Below, piece after piece: positions 47,301-60,485 of a stretch of DNA of 64,000 nt (the first letter of the stretch is position 1; every line of letters starts with the position of its first letter). The notes beneath the pieces were generated by a model, which was not told where the DNA came from, ran no database searches, and was given only the letters and a program-made list of their open reading frames with translations. A program made the position numbers and the translations under genes. Source of the stretch: Scatophagus argus (Eukaryota; Chordata; Actinopteri; Scatophagidae); contig NC_058513.1 of assembly GCF_020382885.2 (NCBI RefSeq), forward strand, positions 12,053,641-12,117,640, read 5' to 3'.

Positions 47301-49040
47301 CTTTCTTTTTCTTTGCTCAAATTTTTCTTGAAAGTTTGCCATAAAAAAGCAGGTGATGTGTCTTCTCCAATAGTGGCTTCAGCTTTCCTTTGGGGCACTT
47401 AAGTTGGAGCGAGTGCCACCCTAGCATACCTCACTTCCCCTCTTACCCAGTGTCTATGAGATACACTCAAGACCCGAGGTATAAATTAACTAGTTGTTTT
47501 ATCTCACGTTATTGGGCTTGAGAGGATATTTTGAGAGTAACACAACCTTTTTTATTTCTACCTCCCTATGATTCATTTTAAAAGCACTTTTCCATGATTC
47601 ATTCAGCTCTCACTGAAGTCAGCTTTGAGATGCTATTAGAAAGGGGCACTTACTGAAGTTGCAGTGATTGTACTTGAGTAAAATATTTCTGCACTCCGTA
47701 GACCTCTATTCAGCAGTTTGATATATGATAGTGGTGAGAGGCCAAGCTTCACTATGACAAGCAGGAGGCACATTTCTTGAGGCAGAAAAGAGGGCTGCAG
47801 GGTGAAGAGGCTACAGCTGTCATTGCTCATCTTAATGGCACGCTGGAGTGCATACACACACACATGCACGCCGGCATGTGTAAACCCTACACGCACCTAC
47901 AAATATGGGGTAGATGAGGATGTATGCATAAAAACACTTGGGTCTGCCTCACACACACATACACACTTGCATACACATAAGACTGTTCACTTCCACGCGC
48001 ATACACAAAATGTGCAGGAAATGAGGAGATGAGGCTTTGAATGTACATTTAAAAACATAAGTACTCGTGTGTGTGAATGCATATTCCTGCAGACATTCAA
48101 ATGGAATCACATAAACAGTGTGTGGATCTGCGCACGGAAGTGCACACTCTCACACAGCATGAATATGTATTCCTTCACACTCAGAAGTGAGTACACAACC
48201 ATACACGCTGATAGCACATACTGTATAGCACGCAGACACCTTCACACACCAAGCATTGCTTGTGACAGATGTTGGCGGGAATATTGCCAGGAAGAAAGCT
48301 CTTTCATTTCTTTTTATTCTCTCTGTATTTTGGCATGCCTAGCTCTGTACACAGTGTGGCCATGTCACCGAAGCTGTTTCTTTTCTCTTCCAGTTCCTCT
48401 GTGCACGTTTCTTTTTTTCTTTCTCCTGTGTTATCATCACGAAATTGAAGTCATTTGTGCCAAGAGAGATTAGAAGAGAATCGGGGAAAGCGAGGGGGAC
48501 ATTAGCAAAGATATTTTTGTCAGTAATGAGCTAAGTCTTTGTTATGCGCTGGGCTAAGGAGGTCTAATGATGACGTTTGTACCAAGAGGAAGAAACTGAG
48601 TCTCCAGAGTCCGCGCACAGCCAGAAAGCCCAGGCTTTGGTGCAACTCTTAACTCTATTCAATTATGCAGATGAGCCCATTGGGCTAGTGTTGGCCGTCA
48701 CTTTAATGATGACGTGAGTAAACAGACATAGCTTCCTTTTCTGTCTTTTAGAGTCCTGCCCCACCCCCGCTGCACACCCCTTATTTCCTATTTTGCACCC
48801 ACAAGAAAGTTAATTGTCTTAGTCATTAAAGAGGTATCAGCTGTCATGGCACTGACAAAGACAGAAAGAGAAGGGAAGGCAGAGGGATATGAAGAGAGTT
48901 GAGAGAGATTTATTTTTTGCCTTTCAGGCTCATGGCAAAGAAACTCCTAAGATGCAATCATGATATTTTGATACAGAACGAGGACTGATCAACCTCTCCA
49001 GGCAGAGTCTCTTTGGAGATTTGTCTCTGTTCTCCCCAGC
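44331..49040. other. Non-coding tract, no gene seen
   Basis: Unique sequence with imperfect CA-rich DNA at 47850-48260. A 134-codon plus-strand frame at 48069-48473 arises partly from this repetitive DNA and has no recognisable domain. Confidence 0.45.
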
Positions 49041-49042
49041 GT

Positions 49043-49054
49043 CCACCGGGTGGC
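49043..49054 (+). promoter_or_regulatory. CTCF-like motif, forward
   Basis: CCACCGGGTGGC followed by AG matches the CTCF core at 11 of 12 positions, and the one deviation is tolerated in many known sites. Inferred from the match only. Confidence 0.35.
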
Positions 49055-52000
49055 AGAAGAGCACAAGGAACAGGCAACTCTTTTAAACAGCTAGTCTTCA
49101 CTTGTCAGAGTCGACAAGGGGAGGCTTTTTGCCTGTGTGCAAATCAACTACAAAAACTGCCCCAACAACCCTGGAAATCACTGTTAAACATGCAGATATA
49201 CTTCACGATTACATGGCTGCAACTGTACATATGCAAGTGCATTAATATGCAAGCCACTGATTCATCTGAAAGTGACAAATAAGTGCCATAATGAACTAAA
49301 ATGCAAGCAGATTCAAGCAAAACTGAGGTAATAAAAGGCAGTAAAGGTATTTATATCATTATATTGTATACCTGTTTGATTCAGAGCATTAATGCGAGTG
49401 GCTAAATACGTGCAACTGCAGGCACAAAAACTGTGACTTGCAGTGGTAGGTAAGAATGACAGTGTGAATATAAGTTGATAAAAAGAAATTACAAAACAGG
49501 AGAACATGCTGTGTCCATCTGGAAATTTTAAGCAGAACCTCTATTCAACATTCATCTCGTGATTTTTGTAATTTTTTTGGACGTGTATCTCACAGCTAAT
49601 TTGGTTTTACATTTTGGTGAATATGAGACATTACATAAAGAGATCTACTGCACGGCTTGTCACAAATTTTTTAAATGATATGTTTTTCTGTTTTAATATT
49701 ACATTTTCTTTAGTGCAGCATAAATTATGGCACATTCTCATTCAAATATTTTACTTTGAAATTTTTAAAATTTTATTTTACTTTAAAAAGAAGCTGTTTA
49801 CATACCCAATAAAAGCAATAATTAATGATCAATGGCCTCCCAGATATTACTTTCTCTTTGACGACTGCAAAATGCAGTCTGTTCCTTTTCAGATAGCGAT
49901 TATAGCGTAACTTTCTTCGGCAGTCATTTATCTGAACAGCATTTTGTCTGTGAGACTATTTGTATATCCAGGAGACGAGCAAAATAAAGAAAGTGATTGG
50001 CGAGTGTGCGGATATTGCATAATAACAGACTCTGACTGATGCCTTGTCTTCACGGATCTTAACGTACAGTCTAGCCTTTAGGTGTGGGCACCGATCAGCC
50101 GGCGTATCAAAGCGAGCACATTATTCAGAAAACATTTTTTCCTCTAGTGCGTCTTTGTCTTTCTACTGATTGCACACTGGATGCCCTGAGCACTTGTGAC
50201 TGAAGACAAATTAACTTGGGAATGATTGTCACATCAAAGTCTATCTCCCCATGCTTTTCGTTTAAGACTCTGGGCATCAAGACCAAAGTTGTGTCCTCAA
50301 AGTGAAAAAAAAAAATTAGGGCTTTGTCATTTACTCCATATTTTGTTTGGTCCAATTGTCTGGACGATTACTGTTTTTCCGGTGTGCCCAGAGGACCTGG
50401 CTGCTGAATATCAGTGGTCACCACAATTTACACTTTTGAGGCGTCCTTTGGAAGTAGCCAAGGATCAAAGCTGCTTATTCTTTTTTTTTTTGTGTGTAGA
50501 AAGGTATCATTACTCAGTGTGACGCTTGCAAAATGTCCTCATGTTGTTCTTTAGTCTGGTGTCAGTTCACGTACATTTCTCATACAAAAACAATGCAATG
50601 GCTGCAAACTACTTCTCTCCTTTTTCTTTGATCTGTTTTGTGGACAGACATTAAATCTCAGCCTGTTCTTAGTTTGGAGATGTAACACCGTACTTGCACC
50701 CAGATTTGCATCACGCCACTAGCCACACAAGAAAACAAAACCGCATTAAGGTGACATCTTCCAAATCAGAACAACCTCCCCCTCCCAACTCCCCTTCATA
50801 AAACAAGCCTCTAGGGAACAAATACTAAGCGAAAGCATGTAGGTAAGCGAGACAAACTGTGCGGGAGAGATGTGGCCATTGCGAGTGTTTATTGGACGCC
50901 ATCTTCTTGTGATGTGACAGGGGGTCCGAGCCTCATCTCTACACCATGCATCTCGGCGCTCTCAGCGGGAGGCTCGCTCTCCCCTTCTCCCCAGCGCCAC
51001 TGCCAGCAGTCTCTGCCGAGGTGGTGTGCTAATAATTTAAACAGCCCAATCAAAGGCAATGTGATGTTTCACACAAGGGAGAAAAAAGGAAGGGAGGAAA
51101 GTGATTATTAGTGTTTGGGAGAGGCAGCCAGAGTGATTGAGCTGAAGGGGGACTTTGATTCTGGGGCCTCTCCTTGTTTTTCAGAGTGGCATTGGGTTTT
51201 AGCCATCAGGCTTCAGGAAATCTGGTGAGCTGTCAGCGTGTGACGGTTAACTTGTATTTTTTTAAACACACTCAAAGTGACACACAAAGAGATCCACTCT
51301 TAACAACTTAATGTAGTGAGCCAGCACCAAGTCCACCCCTTCTGAAGGGACGAAATCAGGTTTTGTCTTTTATGGTCCTGTGTTCAAATTTTATTTTTTA
51401 TTGTTGTCATTGTTTTTAATTCTCCACTGCTGGAGAAGAAAAAAGTAGAATTTCAGGAACACTTTGAAAGAAAAAAATAGTCACTTCTGAGGAGTAGTTA
51501 AAATAGTTCACATTCATTTTGGTTTGTCGTTAGACTACATTCAAATCACTGTCTACTATTTGGAATGAATACATCCACACACACTCACAACAGACAAACA
51601 CACACACACACACGTGCAGCAGGTAGAGATGAATCACCTTGGCTTGTCAAGAGGTTGGTTAATAGACACATTTGATGTCACGCAAAGCCCAATGGTGTTG
51701 AAAGGGTTTTGTTAGTGTGTTGATATCACCTCCTGTGCATAAAGCTGCACTTAAAACAATAAATAGAAATAAGCGCATCCAAAGCCCCCGCAGTTTAAAC
51801 TATATCCCTTTGATATGGGATACCTATTACTGTTGGCTTTATCTAATGGATTGGATTCCCACACCTCATCCCCTCTGCGTTTCAAAGCACCAAAACCTTC
51901 AATGCAATGTGTTATCAGCACATTAGCTGCTCTGGAGCCTCTATCGGTGGCTAATTTTCCTGCAGGGGACAATGTAACGCAGTTTGCAAAAAAAGGGGGA

Positions 52001-54190
52001 GCAACCTCTGGACTCTGCACACGACCCTTCAATGAATTCACACCATTCGCTTTACTGTTTGCCTGACTTCTGTCATACTCTGAAGGATTACAGAATATCT
52101 CTTATTATTGATTAAGTACTTGTTAGGGCGGAAATGAACTCCTACGACAGCAGTTTAACACATATCTTACATGTTACATATTTGGTCAGTCTGTTGGAAA
52201 AGACAGGGGTACAAAATCATACAAAGTGCCTGCTTTGCCAGTTCCTGCCTATCAGCCAAATATCCAAACACTGATAATATGTCAAAAACAAAAACTTTTT
52301 TGCAGCACATTTTGGATGAGAACAGCATTAAGAATTCACATCTGTGGTGTCTGCATTTCCCTCAAGACAGTTTCCAGTAACTTCTACCAAACGGCATCTG
52401 AATGAACTGAGCAGCTTTCCATACAGCCACTGTGTCTCCTCTCCTCCTGTAGCTGTGATTGGTTGGAGTGTGGCATGTTAGCTTTTCTGCTAGCTGTGGT
52501 TAGCCTAACTGCATGGTTTTGACAACAGCTCAGGTAATTCCATTTCCAGGGATTTTATTTCCTTAATTGCTTGTTCTGCTTTTGAAATACATTGAATGAA
52601 CTCACTCACAACAGATTGTTGATTAACCGGGTGTAAGCTAATTGATGGTGGTGGCAGGGATTGGTTGTTATTTAAAAAAAAAACAAACCATAAAATAATA
52701 TTGTCTATTTCACTGCTAACTCAAATTGAACAACATGAATGCAAGGAAACTAGTCACTAAGTACTGCATCATTTCCTTATAAAATGTAGTTTTAATTTAA
52801 GCAGCTACAATGAGTTTTAACTGGTTATGAAACAAATCTCAGTTTAAGGCCGATGCTCCTTTATGAAGTTACATAAGCAACTGAGACCATTACAGAGAAG
52901 ACTTTATTTCTACATAGTCATTGTTGAAGCCAATCCCCAACTCTGATTCCCTACTATTTTGATTTCTGATTTCATATTTTGTTGGTCTGGCTGATACTGG
53001 GGCAGGATCAAGATCCAGCTAGATCAAGATCTTTAAGAAACAAGGTGGTGGTGCCTGATTTTCGTTCTGGAAAACAGTGCCGTTTTTGTCCACAGGGGTC
53101 GCCAAAATCAACACAATATGAAAGTTCCTCGTAGTTTGATTTTTCTTGTTCATAAACTGATAACTGTGTGTTACAATGCGAACTGAGTGCCTGTTCTCCC
53201 AGTAAATTTAAAGGCTACACTGTATGAAAATATTTGTCAATCCACTGTGTCAAAAATGACTCAATCTATCTGATTTGTTTATGTTACTGAGAAAACCATT
53301 ACCAAAATCTTACTGAAACCGAAAATATTTAAATTACAAAAATATCTGAACATTAATGTCAGAACAGTTTCCTATAGTTTTCTGACAAATACGTACACAA
53401 ATTGCAGCAAAAATCAGCTCTGCCAGTGTTTTGTTTTTGTTTTTGTTTTGCAGAATATTATACAGAAATGTGTCCTCATCATCGGATATCTCAGACCAGA
53501 TGATTTTTAAAGATGACATTATCCAGTAGCATGTTGACTCAACTTATCACCCGAGATTCCAGCTGTTTAAGTGCTGGGTCAATTTAAACAGCAGCAGCTA
53601 ACCATCTAACGACATGTCATCTTCTGGCCACAGAAGCATTCAAGCACACAGCACCTAGATTAAATTGTCCACCACCTGTAATTTTCCCTAGAGGGAGGCG
53701 GATGTTTCGAATGCTGTCTGGTTTTGTAGCGGCATGCCACAGATATGTTTTGTTGAGGTGGCAGAGGAAGAGTTCTCCTTTGGATTCTGTCTGTATCATA
53801 GAGTGCTGTTCTCTTTCTACCTCTCCTGACTTCTATATTTCTCTCTGTCCCGCTTTTCTAAAATAGCGCTGGTGAAAAATGGCCCCACACGCTCCAATTT
53901 TAGCACCACTCAGTACTTTTGGTTAGCCTCAGTTGCCCACTGATTCACTTTGAAATGTTCCAATTAAAATAAAGAGCTAATTGTTAGTTTGCTCAACAGT
54001 TTCTCCATATTTGTGCCTTCTTCTTTTTGATCAGACAGACAAATCCACTCTTTCACGTCTATAGGCCTGTCACGGCTAAAATTATACATTCTGAATGTAT
54101 GTGTTATGTATGTTTATCCTCTTACTAGAGTTGTCATTAGAAAGTATGCAGTGCATGTGAGGTCTTGCATGATAACAGGGTTAGCTGTTG
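49055..54190. other. Non-coding tract, no gene seen
   Basis: Unique DNA, with a short CA run near 51598-51613. No exon, RNA or transposon is recognised. Confidence 0.45.
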
Positions 54191-54192
54191 TG

Positions 54193-54193
<1 letters not shown>

Positions 54194-54229
<36 letters not shown>
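54194..54229. repeat. (GT)18 microsatellite
   Basis: GT dinucleotide run. Confidence 0.9.
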
Positions 54230-54230
<1 letters not shown>

Positions 54231-55224
54231 TGCACTCTATATAGAACATGCCTGTGATTGTGCTTGAACGCTGCAGCAAAGCGAGCAGACATCTCCAGCA
54301 TCAGCCACCAAACAGCCGTGAAGGGGCGGTCAGGCAGCAGCTGTTTGTTTATTTAGATCTAACTTGTAATTACGTCTGCGACAGACTGCACCACGTAGAA
54401 AAGACATTTTTGGCTCCACTCGCCAACCAATCGTCAAAGGGCGCTTGCTGTCCCTCCTGATTACAGTTGTGCGCTGTAGCCTTGCCATCCCTACGGCGGT
54501 GCAAGAAGTGAGCCACCAGCATCTCATTTAAGAAGCAATTGTAAGCGACTCAACTGTTCTGGATGTGTTGGTATTAGTAAATATTTCGAATGACAGAAGA
54601 ACACTTTTATTCCACAACATTAAATGGGAATCAGCTTTGTTTGTGCATCAGAAAGTGGAAGGTTACAACTAAGCACACAGCGTTAAGCAAACAGGACTAA
54701 GTTTGACTTTGAGCTAAGCTGGCTCGTAACGCTGTTGTTGGGCTCTTGTTCTCAAAATGGCAGAGCAGTCCGAGAACGTGACAATACTTTTTGCCAGGTC
54801 GAGGAGGATTTTTGCTTGAGATACAAACTGTATGTAAATGTCCCCCTGCTAGCGCGGATGCTTGCTGTGTTCCCTCATTTGGCATTCATAAGCAGTTGTG
54901 ACGACCTCATCAGTTAGATGGAGCTGACTCCAAGATGGAGAAGACAAAACCACAGACCTCAAAATGAGGTGAGCAGGAAGACAGAGACTCCACTTCACAG
55001 GAGGCGTGCAAACTGAACCAAATTCTCCCTCTCCTTCTCTCTCTGTACCCCGTCTCTCTTTTCTTCCCTCCCCTTTCTTCACTCGCTAGTTTAAAGTAGT
55101 CCTGGCCTTTATTTTGAGAAATATTAATTTGGTAGAAGAGTGGTGTCGTATCTGAAACACAACACAAAGAAAGAAAAAAGAGAGAGAGGGAGAGTGAGAA
55201 AGGGGGGTGTGGGGGGGTAAAAAG

Positions 55225-55375
55225 AGGCGCAATGCGTGCACATTTCTCTCGCTTGACGTTTTGCTGAAGTTTGTACGCCACTTGAGCCCGCCGTTTCCCT
55301 CGCTAATGATACCAGCGGAGCCTCTCTGGGGAATGGCGTCCGTCGTGCGCCTGGCTTTCACATTTCCAGCACCAG
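55225..55375 (+). other. CpG-rich block with a possible first-exon ATG
   Basis: About a dozen CpG pairs fall within 120 bases, far above the surrounding DNA. A well-placed ATG (GGGAATGGCG, 55334-55336) opens MASVVRLAFTFPAP and runs to a donor-like CACCAG|GTATTT at 55375/55376. No downstream exon can be joined to it, and I do not recognise the peptide. It could be a CpG-island promoter, a non-coding transcript start, or chance. Confidence 0.2.
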
Positions 55376-55433
55376 GTATTTTGGGATACGCAAGCGGGGA
55401 CTGTGAGGCACATCATTCCAAGAGCTCATGTGG

Positions 55434-55501
55434 CTCTCTCTCTCCCTCTCTCTCTCTCTCTGTGTCTCTGTCTCTTTCTTTCTTGCTTCCTCTCTCCTCT
55501 C
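55434..55501. repeat. (CT)n-rich tract
   Basis: Imperfect CT repeats within a longer polypyrimidine stretch that continues to about 55630. Confidence 0.85.
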
Positions 55502-55639
55502 CAATCGGCTTCACTCCTCTCCTCTTTCTTGTTGTTGTTGTACTTCTGCATACGCAGACATTCTCTGTCTCACTCTAGTTCTCCCCCTTTCTTTCTTCCT
55601 ACCGCCCTTCCTTCTTTCTCTCTTACTTTTTGATTTGGT

Positions 55640-58430
55640 AAGGATGATTTCAAGTGTGGAAGAAGAAAAAATGCGTGCGCAGGAGAGGGAAGAAATCTTT
55701 TTATTAACTTATTCATTGTATGTGAAATCAAGAGGTTTTTTCCCCTCCCTCTCCCCTCCGCTCCGTCTCCCCCTTCCTCTTGGTTAAGGCAAATGAATGT
55801 TTAAAGAGGTAATTTACTGGGCCCTGGCAGGATCCACATTGTGTATTACACAAACAGGCAGCAACAAAAGGAAATTCTAATCTAGACAGTAACACGACTG
55901 CACAGAGGATCCTCGGCGGGGGGTCCAGATGAATTATACAACAATCTGTGTTCTCTCTCGTTTAATTTAAAGGTCTGTTTTCAAGGCTATCGCCAGCTCT
56001 CACTTCAGAGGAGAGACTTGGCCCGTTGAGGTCAAGCCCATATTGACAAATATCAAGAGGCAAGAAAGAAGCGCCCAAAATGCAGATATGAATAAGTAAA
56101 GGCAAACAGATAAGCAAACATAAAGCAAAAAGGGAGACGGGAGGCAGGAAGACAGGCACACACACACAACATCTTCTCGGCCATAAAACATGGGGGCCCA
56201 GACAAGGTTTTCCAAGGAACTGAAAGAAACATGAAAACTAAGCATGTGAAGGCACTTCTTTTTAAAAGAGGAAATAATCGTTTGTTTGATGGTGCTGCAT
56301 GGCTGTCAGAGTCTCTTAGTTTCCACACAGATATGCAGTAAAGAAGGTGTCATCGCTGACAGTCTGCTGTGCTCAGAGGCCTGTTGGACTTTGCCCTTGA
56401 GGTTTTGTTAGTGGAGGCGATAAATAGCTTGCATGCATAAATTTATTGAGCTGATGCTTCCAGAAATGGTCCAAGGCATTTCATGAATTATATTTTGTTA
56501 CATAACAGCTCTGTGATTGTGCCAGGTACATCGAGCTGCTTTTATTTTTAACTTCCACTGATGCATTTTCAAATAACCCCGAATGATGTCTGACTACGTC
56601 TTTGAACTGAAATATTCTTAGAAGAACAGCCCCCTGCTGGTCATATTTTTACTCTCTCCTGCTCTTCTCTTTTCCTTCCCAATTTCAGAAAAGAGCGTCA
56701 GGTGGTGACAGAATTGCCCAGCCACCCCGAGTCACCTCTTGTCGCCACTGATTTTCTTCATCGTTCATGGCAGCCACACACTGCAGCCTCCCACCACCCC
56801 TTCCCAGTCCATCATACCTTGGACAATCAACAGGTCACAGCCCCCTAACCCCTCCCTGTGGTTCACCACCAGCCTCCTTCTGACAGGATGAGTTTGACCT
56901 CTGACCCCTTGAGCAGACAGCTCAATCAGCTTTTTTTATATGGCAGCAGTCATAGCAGAGAGACGGAGAGCATAGCCGCTCATGGCTCTAGGAGGAAAAA
57001 GACATGGGCAGGCCTCTTTAGAGTTTCCTTTCTTATTGTATCCCTTCCTAGCTGCTGTGTTCTAATTTATAGGGTGACATGTCAAATCACTTTGGGTATT
57101 TATACCGTCCTCATGTGTTACTCACTTCCTTTATTTTCTTGAATCATAATCAGTGTTCTTTAAGAATCTGAACCTTCTGTACCTTTTGTTTTGTTTGCCC
57201 ATACCTCGAAAGTCATAACCTCGTGCTGAGGAATAAAATTTGATTGAGGAGGTATTTAAAGAAAAAAAAGAGAGAGAACTCTGATGCAAATTCGGCCCCT
57301 CGTTCACAGCAGAACCGCGAGTGATGTTTGTTCCCCTAAGTCCTCTGTGCTCCACTACTGATTTAACCTCCAGGGATGAGCAGCCAGTGATCACAACGCT
57401 CAGAGGAAGTTAGCGGCCTCCGCTCTCCAGAGGCCAGCACTTCCTCTTGATTTCGCCTGTTCTGTCGAGAAAGAAAAGGGAGGTAAAGATAAAAAAACAC
57501 CCCTGCTATGCTGTGTGTGTGGGCTTCACACAACTGTAAAACTGCGTCATCAGCACAAAGATGAAACTCTGAGTGTGTGTGTGCATGCATGAGTGTGCGT
57601 GTGAGTGCATGTGTGTGCATGTGTGTATTTTAGACAAGGTGCCTGCCCTGGAGCTAGATAATGTGAACAGAAGCAGATGGGGAAACTTAAATGCACACCC
57701 ACTAGGGTATAGCAGAGCTGGCACAAAGTAATAAGAGGTCTTAGAACATCTCCCAGCCCTGGTGGATGCCAGCTCTCTTGCTAGCACTGAAACTGGATGA
57801 CAAAGAGAGTGAAAAAGAGAGCGAAAGAGTGAGTGAGTGAGAAAGAGAGAATGTTTTGTGTGTGTGTGTCTGTGTGTGTTTTGTACAGTGCCTCTACTTT
57901 TTGTTCTTTTTGCATATTTATTCTTTTATCAAACAGTTGGCCCTCTGTCCTTTTACTTTGTATCTCATCTATTGTGCTCCAACACTGAGCATGTCTGTGT
58001 TTTAAAAACATAAAAACAATGTGTCTTGTGTTATTTGTTTAAAAAAATATATTCAAAATGCAACGCTCACAAAGAAGTGACTTTAAAAGCAGTGAACTTA
58101 GATGCTGATCATGTCCAAAGGTAGTAAGACTTTAAATGAAGCACATTATCATCCAGTATACCAAAGCAAAAGACATTAATGTAACTTCACAGTGCAGTAT
58201 TGCCCTTACCGTTCTGAATAAGCACATAGTAAGTTTATCAGTGAGTAGGAGTGTGTTTCAAGTCTGTTTACAATAACATGAAACAGGACTGAATGAACGT
58301 ACACATTATAATAGTTTACATACACTCACTCGATCTGTTAGATCAAGATCAAGATATAAAAACCTTCCATACAGGCCTCATAAGGAATAAATGTGTCAAT
58401 AAAGAGACATGTTTGAAAGGAAACCTGCAG
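55640..58430. other. Non-coding tract, no gene seen
   Basis: Unique DNA with GT-rich segments at 57573-57628 and 57857-57880. A unique block at 55790-56130 lacks repeats and open frames and could be regulatory, but nothing specific supports this. A CTCF-like motif at 56629-56640 is listed separately. Confidence 0.45.
56629..56640 (-). promoter_or_regulatory. CTCF-like motif, reverse
   Basis: On the minus strand CCAGCAGGGGGC matches the core CCASYAGRKGGC at all 12 positions and is preceded by TGA. One of the two best matches in the window. Inferred from the match only. Confidence 0.45.
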
Positions 58431-58435
58431 ACTTG

Positions 58436-58604
58436 ACCGCTTCTTGGCCTTTTAGCTAAGATCAAGTGTAGTACCTGGCCTCCGCTGCTCCTGTGTGTTT
58501 CACTGCATGTTGCATGTGTGTGTTCAATCAGTGATGGGTTAAATGCACAGAAGAATTTCGGTGTACGTAAAAACATACTGACAAATAAAGTTTGAAATTG
58601 AAAT
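58436..58604 (+). mobile_element. SINE-like element with a U2 snRNA-derived head
   Basis: Bases 58436-58477 match nucleotides 1-42 of vertebrate U2 snRNA at about 38 of 42 positions, including GGCCTTTT and GCTAAGATCAAGTGTAGTA, which spans the branch-point recognition region. U2 then stops abruptly, and the rest (58478-58604) has GTGATGGGTTAAATGCACAG, AGAAGAATTTCGGTGTACG and ACAAATAAAGTTTGAAATTG, the tail shared by several fish SINEs. The Sm site and 3' stem-loops of U2 are absent, so it cannot work as a spliceosomal RNA. It is either a SINE with an snRNA head or a chimeric U2 retropseudogene. No clear target-site duplication is visible. Confidence 0.7.
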
Positions 58605-59150
58605 ATCTGGGTTTATGCACTTTACAGATGATCAACAGTCTGTATGCTGCACCTATTGTAAAACCTCTTGAGGCAAATTTGTGATTTGTCACATTATTCC
58701 GACTATATGGCTCTGAGGCTTGTACGACCCTAAGGGAACTTAAGAACTTCTGGTCTTCTTATGCAGCTTCTTAGTTGCTTATAACTTAAATGGTTATCCA
58801 GGAAATCAGCCAACCTCAAAGGTCTCTGCCTTGAACGTATCTCTGCTGATATCCAGAGCAACCAGATCAAGCCAAAAAATCTTGCTAAATCTACATTTAT
58901 TGATTCTAACAGACAAACCTCACAACACTGGAAAAATGAAAATCCAATCAAAACTTATTAAAAGTAGAATTTTCACAACACAACACACAAATTCGTAAGT
59001 TTTCCTCAATGATTTCTATCACTTTACACTTGAATAAGATGTGCCATTCACAACCCAGACTCAGCACTCCATTATTTTTTTATTATTATTTTTATCCTCA
59101 CTGCTGATAGTCATATTCCTTAAAAACATTTAGAATAAAAAATAGATCAA
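58605..59150. other. Short interval with a possible L2-type tail fragment
   Basis: Around 58658-58705, ACCTCTTGAGGCAAATTTGTGATTTG resembles the 3' end of fish L2 LINEs. The rest is AT-rich and unassigned. Confidence 0.3.
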
Positions 59151-60485
59151 AGCCCTGGTTTTCTTCTCAACTTTCTCTAGCCATACGTAGAACAGAAATA
59201 AACTTTGGTCCGTTGCAAGAACTTCTGGCACAAACACTGGCTGGCAGAAATTCAGACAAGAGAAGAACTGCACCATCACCTTTATAAGAAAAGGAAAATC
59301 TGATTATCTGCTTGCTCAAGGTGCAATGGCAATGGAACAACTTTTCTGGAAACTGGTAAGATCCTTAAAAAACAGTAGGGTTTAAGATCTGGTCAGCCAC
59401 AATTACTGCTGCAACAGCTGACTTGGTTGACTCACTTAATAAAAATCAAAACTACTCCACCGTAGACTTTTTTTCTACTGTACTATGTATCTGTCCAAGA
59501 CATCAGTCACATTTTGTTACATAAGCTGCTTTCTGAGATCTTCAGAGAGCTCAAACAGTTGTTGCAGAAGGTTTCATATCAAGTCCCTAAGAGGTTGATA
59601 AATGTGTCCCTCAAGAATGGCTATTTGGCCCACTGTTATTTACTATGAATAGTGAATGCCCATATATTATGGTTCCCATTTTTATGCTGATGATACCATC
59701 TTGTATGCCGTCAGCCCTTAGAGTTAGACCAAGATCCTTCCCAGATTAATGTCTGCTTTATATGACTGCAAGGCCTCCCTGTTTGATTTAAAGCTTGTTT
59801 AAACCTCTAAAAGACCATGAACCATAACTGTTTCCAATCCTATTCATGCTCTGAATGGAGATATAATTGAGACAGTACATCAGATTTTCTTACAAAACTT
59901 ATTTTGAACATGGCACTTTGTATATCTGCTTTATTTGATAATGATAGTAAAGAGAGACAGGGAAGGCTGGGAAGAGGGACGGGATAACATAGAGCAAAGG
60001 ACTCAGTGGGAAGGACTCAGATTTGATACGTGCTACATGCTGCTTCTTACACCAATTACCCTTTGAAAACCCCCAAAATCTATATTTAAGCCATAAACTC
60101 AACATTGGATGCTGGAGTTGTTCTACCACTAACTTTAAACCACTGGATGCTTTCTACTGCAATGTCATTCAACTCAAAGCACAAGATATCTCTCACACTC
60201 ATCACTGTGAGTTACATGAAAATGTTGGATGGTCTTCACCAGCATCTATAGGGCATCAACTTGCCTGTATTTTCATTTTGCTCCAGCTGCAGAGAAACTT
60301 AACATTTTCAGTTGAAGTCAGTCAAAGTTAACGACCACCTTACTACTTGAGTGGCCTGCAACACAACTTGGAGTTAATGACATCCAACTTTAAGGCTTTA
60401 CTGGCTTAGATTTCGAATAATGTTGTGTGATCTTGGAAAAGAGATCTTGATTTCAATGAAATTATGTGAACAAATAAAGCTGAGC
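59150..60485 (+). mobile_element. Decayed LINE (CR1/L2-group) with reverse-transcriptase remnants
   Basis: The plus strand decodes, with stops and frame changes, to recognisable parts of a fish LINE ORF2: GVPQ-type entry then FGPLLFTM (about 59605-59648), the RT catalytic box FYADDTILYA (59679-59708), and further on LKPLDAFYCN...THHCELHENVGWSS (about 60148-60238), a conserved C-terminal stretch of this group. The 3' end has TTGGAAAAGAGATCTTGATT and ends ACAAATAAAGCTGAG (to about 60485). No intact ORF remains, so it is inactive. Exact family needs a repeat library. Confidence 0.75.

Noticed and set aside
48069-48473. 134-codon plus-strand frame with hydrophobic stretches near its end
   Set aside because: The first half derives from imperfect CA-repeat DNA and the hydrophobic part from a T-rich tract; no recognisable protein.
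58436-58477. Functional U2 snRNA gene
   Set aside because: Only the first 42 of about 190 bases are present. The Sm site and 3' stem-loops are missing, and the rest belongs to a SINE-like tail.
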